Source: an uncultured Flavobacteriales bacterium (GTDB lineage: Bacteria > Bacteroidota > Bacteroidia > Flavobacteriales > Crocinitomicaceae). From it: DNA of 5,057 nt. The notes under the pieces were generated by a model, which worked only from the letters and a program-made list of their open reading frames with translations, was not told the DNA's origin and did no database searches. Made by a program: the position numbers and the translations under genes. Each line of letters starts with the position of its first letter. The first letter of the stretch is position 1. Location of the stretch: positions 1 to 5,057 of the forward strand of contig CAMLET010000285.1 in the NCBI GenBank assembly GCA_946479125.1, in the 5' to 3' direction. Positions 1-5,057 of the stretch are shown one piece after another.

Positions 1-31
1 ACTCTTTCCCTACACGACGCTCTTCCGATCT
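1..31 (+). other. Illumina TruSeq read-1 adapter remnant (artefact)
   Basis: These 31 bases match, from memory, the 3' end of the standard Illumina TruSeq universal/read-1 adapter, ending in the characteristic CTTCCGATCT just before the insert. This is library DNA left at a contig end and not genomic sequence. Genuine sequence begins at about base 32. The adapter happens to stay open in the frame of the following gene, so an automatic gene caller could extend that gene into it. Confidence 0.98.
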
Positions 32-834
32 GTCAGTATCTATTGAGTGTAGAGAAGGCAGTAGACAAAACGTATGCAAGCGATTATTTTAGGCGTACGT
101 TGTTTTTAGAAAACCAAAACATTCCAAGCTTTTCGGTATTTTATCATTCATTAGCTTCCACTTATGCACATCACCAAAAATTGGGTGAAAGGAATCCGCT
201 AGAATTAACGCTTTCGAGCCTTTCACCCATTCGGGAAATGTCCTCCAACATCGTTGAACAAACCTTTATTATCAATGCTTCCATTTCCGAACGCTTGTAT
301 CAATTAAACTGGCTCTACTTACAAGCAATTGAAGAAAGCAATACTTCCATTTTGGAGTTGATAGACACCGAACGGCGTTTATTGAAATACAGCGATGAAA
401 AGATTGTGATCCTCCTGGCATTGGATCAGGCAGCCAAAGAACTCAACGAAGCCTTTTCCGAAAAGCACAAAGATTCAGAGCAACCAATTTCAGTCGAAAA
501 TCTTTCAATTAGTGAGCCATCTTACGAACCTAGATTCACCCGATCTCAACAGGTCTTGATTGCGTATTACATTTCGCAGTTAATTGGTGCGAAACACAAA
601 AAGAATGTCAGCAAATGTGCAGATGCGCTCCATTCGTTTTTAGGAATTCCTTATGCTCAAATCACGCATTCTGAATTGTACAAAAAACTGCTCCATCCGT
701 TGACATTTTCGAGTGAGAAAGCAACCCTTCAGAACTTACACATCGTTCGTTCCTTTTTCGAGAATTTAGGTTCTATTTCTGCAACAACTTTGATTGATTC
801 CGATATTGATAATATTAAAAAGGGACTCGAATAA
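32..834 (+). CDS. Unrecognised helical protein, 5'-truncated at contig end
   Basis: The reading frame is open from the first genuine base to TAA at 832-834, giving at least 266 residues. The first possible start, TTG at 43, is probably internal: the frame continues upstream (Gln-Tyr-Leu before it) straight into adapter, and there is no room for a promoter. I do not recognise a family. Numbering from the Leu at 43, the protein looks largely alpha-helical. An N-terminal part (about 1-140) contains a long amphipathic stretch around 78-140. A polar Ser/Glu-rich linker (about 141-165) follows, then a C-terminal helical part (about 168-262) with patterns such as QQVLIAYYISQLIGAK and SELYKKLLHP. I see no signal peptide, membrane segment or obvious catalytic motif, so a cytoplasmic protein is likely. 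It lies upstream of, and in the same direction as, an excisionase-like gene, which suggests element cargo or a regulatory or mobilisation accessory protein. That role is inferred from context only. Confidence 0.75.
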
Positions 835-922
835 ACTCCAATTTTGATCCTTTATAGTCCTTTTGAAGCTTGAAATGTTAAAACTTAGGAAAAGTTGAAT
901 TTTTGGAGTACCCCAAACTTTT

Positions 923-950
923 TTTGTTTTCCGTTTCTTTCATATCCTTG
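923..950 (+). promoter_or_regulatory. Probable promoter of the HTH gene (weak match)
   Basis: TATCCTTG at 943-950 matches the Bacteroidota -7 consensus TAnnTTTG except for one base. A TTTG at 923-926 could serve as the -33 element, but the 16-base spacer is shorter than usual. Transcription would start near 955, immediately before the inverted repeat at 956-981. The remaining sequence between the upstream stop codon and this site (835-922) holds no clear gene or terminator. Confidence 0.45.
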
Positions 951-955
951 TGCTA

Positions 956-981
956 AACGGTTCAAATCAAGCGGAACCGTT
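956..981 (+). promoter_or_regulatory. Perfect 8-bp inverted repeat, candidate operator
   Basis: AACGGTTC at 956-963 and GAACCGTT at 974-981 are exact reverse complements separated by 10 bases. One further outer pair matches after a single mismatch. The arm centres are 18 bases apart, so a dimer contacting both arms would span nearly two helical turns. The site begins about where transcription of the HTH gene should start. Binding there by the coiled-coil HTH product or another element regulator would block initiation. A 5'-leader hairpin is the alternative. The repeat is seen directly; the function is inferred. Confidence 0.5.
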
Positions 982-1020
982 AATAGAAAAAGGAAATCAA
1001 TCAGTTAAAACACCTTAATC

Positions 1021-1353
1021 ATGGAAACAGTGGTTAAACTCGCTATCGAAAGAATGAGCGAGGAAATTGAACGGTTAAAACAAATCGTAGGAGAACAGCA
1101 AAAGCGGATTTCTGAATTGGAAAGAAACAGGAATCGAAACATGGTTATTGAACCTGAAACACCTAAAATCGAAGATGAATTGCTCAACAATGAGCAAGTG
1201 AAAAGCATCTTAAAGATTGGCAAAAACTCCTTAATCAAATTGGTGCGTGAGGGTGTTCTAGTTGCTATTCGGATCAATGAACGAAGTGTTCGTTTTTCCC
1301 GCAGTGCAATCATGGAATACATCCGACGAAAACAAGGAGCAAGCACGTTTTAA
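1021..1353 (+). CDS. Coiled-coil plus helix-turn-helix protein, excisionase/HTH_17 type
   Basis: This 110-residue cytoplasmic DNA-binding protein resembles the small HTH_17/excisionase-like (MerR-fold) proteins that Bacteroidota mobile elements carry near their integrase. Residues about 5-37 form a charged heptad-like coiled coil (IERMSEEIERLKQIV onward), suggesting dimerisation. A short Pro/Glu linker (43-53) follows. Residues about 54-103 form the winged HTH: LLNNEQVKSILKI starts the first helices, then the recognition-helix region NSLIKLVREG, a wing-like strand (AIRINERSVRFSR), and a final helix (AIMEYIRRKQ). An in-frame stop 13 bases upstream makes ATG 1021 the first possible start. There is no Shine-Dalgarno sequence, as is usual in this phylum. 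The gene is convergent with the recombinase and separated from it by a shared terminator. It could assist excision, repress its own promoter through the dyad at 956-981, or activate element genes. The fold is fairly secure; the exact role is inferred. Confidence 0.85.
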   Translation: METVVKLAIERMSEEIERLKQIVGEQQKRISELERNRNRNMVIEPETPKIEDELLNNEQVKSILKIGKNSLIKLVREGVLVAIRINERSVRFSRSAIMEYIRRKQGASTF

Positions 1354-1361
1354 CCCATGCA

Positions 1362-1398
1362 AAAAGTGACCTCAATTCGGGGTCACTTTTCTTTTTTT
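1362..1398. terminator. Bidirectional intrinsic terminator between convergent genes
   Basis: AAAAGTGACCTC (1362-1373) pairs with GGGGTCACTTTT (1379-1390), a 12-bp stem with one G-U pair and a 5-base loop. On the plus strand it is followed by a T-rich run (1387-1398), ending the HTH gene that stops at 1353. On the minus strand the A run at 1361-1365 becomes a T run, ending the recombinase that stops at 1411. One hairpin therefore serves both genes and limits read-through in each direction. Confidence 0.93.
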
Positions 1399-1410
1399 GT
1401 TCGCTTGTAT

Positions 1411-2745
1411 TTACACCAAATTTATTGGGAAATCGTCCAGTTTATCTTCGGTATAAATTCGGAGTATTTTCACGAGAAGTGCAGCGTTATCTACCAATGA
1501 AATTTTGTTGTATTTGAAAATCTCACTACTCCCCAATCCTTTGAAATCTGATTCAATAGCTGAATTGGTGTGTCCTGTTATTTTGCTAAGTACTGTAATT
1601 GGAATATAACTCATAAGATTGGTTACAAATGACCTGCGCCCGATATGGGAACTAATCAATTGAAACAGCTTACTGGTGGTTAGTTCTTTCTTTCCGAAAG
1701 AGTTAGTGAAGGAGAGAGTAATTTCATCGTTTAATTCAACCTTTTCGGCTATTGTCCGAGCGAGCGAGTTGAACTTCTGCATTGCCATTGGTTCTGCGAT
1801 TCCTCCATTAGCATCAAATGCTTCTTGTAATGGTTTTAAAATTGGTACAACTATTTCTGTATCGGTTTTGGTCGTCAAATAGCGTGCATAGTTAAACGTT
1901 ACGTTATTCTTAGAATATGTGTATTCGGGTTTAATCTTATGTACGTCAGAATATCTGCAACCTGTAAAAAGCAATGTGAGCAAAATGAGTTTTGCGTTTG
2001 CCAGTTCCTTCGTTGGGGGTTGATAACCGATAATCTTTTCAATCTGCGAAAATTCGAGATAAATTTTTTCTTCTGTAACTGAACGTAATTTGTCCGTAGT
2101 TCTAAGCTCTTTCGTAGGGTTAAACACATTCACTTTATACTTCCGAGCAATTCTGTTCAAAACAGCTTTAAACGCTTTGTAATAATGCGTGACCGAATTA
2201 ATACGTGTGCATCGCTCCCGAATAGTATTCATAAAACTAACGTACAACTCTTCGTTTAGGTCGCTACTATACAATTGCTTTCCGATTTTGGTTTCAAATT
2301 CACCCAATCGATTCGCTAAAACTTGATAACAGTTTTTCGTCCCCGTTTTGATTCCATTCTCTTTTAGGATTTCATTTTCAATGAAATCTACCAATCGAAC
2401 ACGGGTTACAATTGCTTGCTGTTCTCTTTTCTTGATTTTAAAATCTAACTCTTGTTTCAAACGATTCGGTGTTACTGTTTCATTTGCACTTAGATAATTG
2501 AAAATATCCGTAGCTTGCTTTTCAAGTTGCAACAATACAGCACGTTTAGTTTTATTCTTGGGTAGTTTTTCGAATTCATCCCAATCAGATTTAGTAACTT
2601 TAATTCCTGTGTAATATTTCAATGGTTTATACACATAACTTTGTTTCAATGCGTCGAACTCTTTGTACCCGAAGTTCATAACTGCTAATACTGGGATTTC
2701 TCCTTCGACCCCAGTTTTAAGTGCGAAATTGATCTTTAATTTCAT
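1411..2745 (-). CDS. Tyrosine site-specific recombinase (integrase) of a Bacteroidota mobile element
   Basis: This 444-residue protein has the three-part layout of Bacteroidota integrases that catalyse strand exchange between att sites. Residues about 1-60 form an arm-DNA-binding domain (YKPLKYYTGIKVTKSDWD is the typical motif). Residues about 116-210 form a SAM-like core-binding domain, and about 225-425 the catalytic domain. Catalytic residues visible are Arg264 (TGCRYSD), Lys293 in the beta-hairpin (TTKTDTE), His367 and Arg370 (HIGRR), and His392 (ITGH). The nucleophilic Tyr usually lies nine residues after that last His. Here that residue is Phe401 (codon TTC). The next candidate is Tyr412 in KYNKISLVDNAALL, which resembles the usual sequence around and after the nucleophile, so an insertion of about 11 residues may have moved it. 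Full length and otherwise intact motifs argue against random decay. The gene has its own -7 box 22 bases upstream and shares a terminator with the convergent HTH gene. Confidence 0.92.
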   Translation of the reverse strand: MKLKINFALKTGVEGEIPVLAVMNFGYKEFDALKQSYVYKPLKYYTGIKVTKSDWDEFEKLPKNKTKRAVLLQLEKQATDIFNYLSANETVTPNRLKQELDFKIKKREQQAIVTRVRLVDFIENEILKENGIKTGTKNCYQVLANRLGEFETKIGKQLYSSDLNEELYVSFMNTIRERCTRINSVTHYYKAFKAVLNRIARKYKVNVFNPTKELRTTDKLRSVTEEKIYLEFSQIEKIIGYQPPTKELANAKLILLTLLFTGCRYSDVHKIKPEYTYSKNNVTFNYARYLTTKTDTEIVVPILKPLQEAFDANGGIAEPMAMQKFNSLARTIAEKVELNDEITLSFTNSFGKKELTTSKLFQLISSHIGRRSFVTNLMSYIPITVLSKITGHTNSAIESDFKGLGSSEIFKYNKISLVDNAALLVKILRIYTEDKLDDFPINLV

Positions 2746-2767
2746 GGTGTTCCGTTTAATGGTTGAT

Positions 2768-2775
2768 CAAACATA
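2768..2775 (-). promoter_or_regulatory. -7 box of the integrase promoter
   Basis: Read on the minus strand this is TATGTTTG, a full match to the Bacteroidota -7 consensus TAnnTTTG. It lies 22 bases before the integrase ATG, implying a short leader of roughly 16 bases. I see no TTTG at the usual -33 distance; the nearest TTG is only 14 bases away. The promoter may therefore be weak or need an activator. Confidence 0.6.
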
Positions 2776-2837
2776 TAAGGAATAACCCGCAATTTGGGTA
2801 CTAAAAAGGGTGTGAATATTGAGCTTCTGACCCCCAA

Positions 2838-2867
2838 TTCCTCTAGTTTCCTCTATGTTCCTTCCCA
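2838..2867. repeat. Three phased 10-bp direct repeats (pyrimidine-rich)
   Basis: Three consecutive 10-base units are TTCCTCTAGT (2838-2847), TTCCTCTATG (2848-2857) and TTCCTTCCCA (2858-2867). The first two share their first eight bases; the third shares five at the start. A 10-bp period puts each unit on the same face of the helix. They lie upstream of the integrase promoter, where integrase arm-type or accessory-factor sites would be plausible. The repeats are seen; the function is inferred. Confidence 0.5.
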
Positions 2868-2878
2868 TACAACGAAAC

Positions 2879-2911
2879 CCCTGTACCCTTTATTGTGATT
2901 GGGTTACAGGG
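2879..2911. repeat. Imperfect inverted repeat, candidate att core or hairpin
   Basis: CCCTGTACCC (2879-2888) faces GGGTTACAGGG (2901-2911) across a 12-base AT-rich centre. The arms pair over ten positions with one bulged T in the right arm. No T run follows on either strand, so it does not look like an intrinsic terminator. It lies between the integrase promoter and the neighbouring gene's terminator, which suits a recombinase core site or an integrase/accessory-factor site. This is the most notable structure in the 265-base gap between the integrase and the ABC-F gene. Confidence 0.5.
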
Positions 2912-2929
2912 ATTCTAAAGGATTTTAAG
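2910..2929. repeat. Tandem 10-bp direct repeat pair
   Basis: GGATTCTAAA (2910-2919) is followed at once by GGATTTTAAG (2920-2929), identical at eight of ten positions. It has the same 10-bp period as the repeats at 2838-2867 and starts at the end of the inverted repeat. It may belong to the same protein-binding array. Chance similarity in AT-rich DNA cannot be excluded. Confidence 0.4.
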
Positions 2930-2956
2930 TATTTTGGCGAATGTTCCTATGTGTTT

Positions 2957-2993
2957 AAAACAAAAAAGCCCCCAACATAATCGTTAGAGGCTT
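2957..2993 (-). terminator. Intrinsic terminator of the ABC-F gene
   Basis: On the minus strand AAGCCTCTAAC pairs with GTTGGGGGCTT, an 11-bp stem with two G-U pairs and a 6-base loop. It is followed by TTTTTTGTTTT, which overlaps the end of the stem. It lies 17 bases past the ABC-F stop codon. There is no T run in the other direction, so it acts on the ABC-F transcript only and insulates the integrase promoter downstream. Confidence 0.92.
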
Positions 2994-3010
2994 CTATCTA
3001 TTTAGTGTTT

Positions 3011-4636
<1,626 letters not shown>

Positions 4637-4671
4637 TTATAAAATTGAGCTAAACACTTATTTAGCGGGCA

Positions 4672-4702
4672 CAAAGGTAGTGAATTGTTCATGATTCCAA
4701 AA
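4672..4702 (-). promoter_or_regulatory. Bacteroidota-type promoter of the ABC-F gene
   Basis: On the minus strand TTTTGG (4697-4702, containing TTTG at 4698-4701) and TACCTTTG (4672-4679) match the Bacteroidota -33 TTTG and -7 TAnnTTTG elements, with an 18-base spacer. The -7 box is perfect. Transcription would start near 4666, leaving an A/T-rich leader of roughly 30 bases and no Shine-Dalgarno sequence. This is the best promoter in the window and supports the phylum assignment. Confidence 0.8.
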
Positions 4703-4800
4703 GGAAAAAAATCACAAAACGGAAATAATAAAATCAAGGTAATTTATTGTTTATCAAAGTGTTTTGTTTTAACTTCCATCAAACAACTTAAACGAGGCTT

Positions 4801-5057
4801 ATGAGAAAAATGATTACTTTATTCTGTTTCGTTAGTATTTGCATGGCTTTTAATCAGGCTTTTGCACAACCTTCTAACGACGATCCATGCGCTGCAATCA
4901 ATCTTACCCTTGGTTCACCCGTAATTGGCTCTTGTCAGGATGCCACTTTAACACCTGGAGAAGTTAGTCCGCCTAACGGCGGTGATTGTTACACTGATTG
5001 GTGTGACGGATCACTTGATGGAACGGTTTGGTTTACGTTTGTTGCACCAGCTTCTGG
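4801..5057 (+). CDS. Secreted surface-type protein, N-terminal fragment (3' end off window)
   Basis: ATG at 4801 opens a frame that runs off the right edge after 85 residues. It begins with a signal peptide: basic MRK, a hydrophobic core through Phe21, and probable signal peptidase I cleavage after Ala22 (AFA before Gln23). The mature part starts PSNDDPCAAINLT and continues with four further Cys and an Asp/Gly-rich segment ending DGTVWFTFVAPASG. This kind of opening (NDDPC, then VWFTFVAPASG) is common at the start of large secreted Bacteroidota proteins that end in a type IX secretion sorting domain. The fold is probably a beta-sandwich of the pre-peptidase C-terminal kind. Whether a C-terminal sorting domain is present cannot be seen here. 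The gene is divergent from the ABC-F gene, with 167 bases between start codons. I find no convincing TAnnTTTG on its strand; a GAGG at 4794-4797 is only a weak ribosome-binding candidate. Confidence 0.85.
   Translation, partial: MRKMITLFCFVSICMAFNQAFAQPSNDDPCAAINLTLGSPVIGSCQDATLTPGEVSPPNGGDCYTDWCDGSLDGTVWFTFVAPAS

Noticed and set aside
43..45. TTG as the start codon of the first gene
   Set aside because: The frame stays open upstream to the adapter junction, there is no space for a promoter or leader, and TTG starts are uncommon. The gene is simply truncated by the contig end.
835..909. Inverted repeat ACTCCAA (835-841) / TTGGAGT (903-909) after the first gene
   Set aside because: Only 7 bp with 61 bases between the arms in AT-rich DNA and no T run; chance is adequate and it is not a convincing terminator.
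1070..1080. Third copy of the AACGGTT operator arm inside the HTH coding region
   Set aside because: It encodes ordinary coiled-coil residues (GluArgLeuLys) in frame and has no inverted partner, so codon content explains it.
1005..1346. Minus-strand 113-residue frame opposite the HTH gene
   Set aside because: It mirrors the HTH coding sequence, has a composition typical of antisense translation and would cross the HTH gene's own leader.
1899..2129. Overlapping 76-residue minus-strand frame inside the integrase gene
   Set aside because: It is an out-of-frame shadow of the integrase, which has continuous conserved domain structure across this span.
2838..2929. CRISPR array
   Set aside because: Units are only 10 bp, directly adjacent with no spacers, and there are only two or three copies per set.
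4801..4866. Lipoprotein signal peptide using Cys14 of the secreted protein
   Set aside because: The residues before Cys14 (VSI) do not give a lipobox, as a small residue is needed just before the Cys. The AFA-Gln site after residue 22 is a good ordinary signal peptidase site.

Overview
The window reads as Bacteroidota DNA, most likely order Flavobacteriales. Three things point there: promoters with the Bacteroidota -7 box TAnnTTTG, an integrase with a Bacteroidota-style N-terminal arm domain, and a partial secreted protein of a type common in gliding, type IX-secreting Flavobacteriales (Fluviicola/Crocinitomicaceae-like, a tentative placement). Start codons lack strong Shine-Dalgarno sequences, which also fits. 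The first 31 bases are not biological: they match the 3' end of the Illumina TruSeq read-1 adapter. The left edge is therefore an untrimmed contig end, and the gene running off it is cut by the assembly, not by biology.

Bases 32-2775 look like one end of an integrated mobile element. They hold (i) the 3' part of an unrecognised helical protein, (ii) a small coiled-coil plus helix-turn-helix protein of the excisionase/HTH_17 type, with a perfect inverted repeat just downstream of its probable promoter, (iii) a strong bidirectional terminator, and (iv) a convergent tyrosine site-specific recombinase. The recombinase is intact in length. It has Phe where the nucleophilic Tyr is normally spaced from the last catalytic His, with a candidate replacement Tyr 11 residues further on.

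Bases 2776-2956 are non-coding and unusually structured: two sets of 10-bp-period direct repeats flank an imperfect dyad. This lies between the integrase promoter and the terminator of the next gene, where an attachment site with integrase or accessory-factor sites would be expected. The second att copy lies off the contig, so the boundary is inferred.

Bases 2957-5057 look like ordinary host chromosome. They contain a YbiT-like ABC-F ATPase with its own promoter and intrinsic terminator and, divergently, the start of a secreted protein. The ABC-F protein has one consensus composite ATP site and one in which both contributing motifs are degenerate.

Nothing here shows a complete new defence or metabolic system. 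The points most worth checking are the recombinase nucleophile, the structured putative att region, the orphan gene beside the recombination module, and the asymmetric ABC-F active sites.
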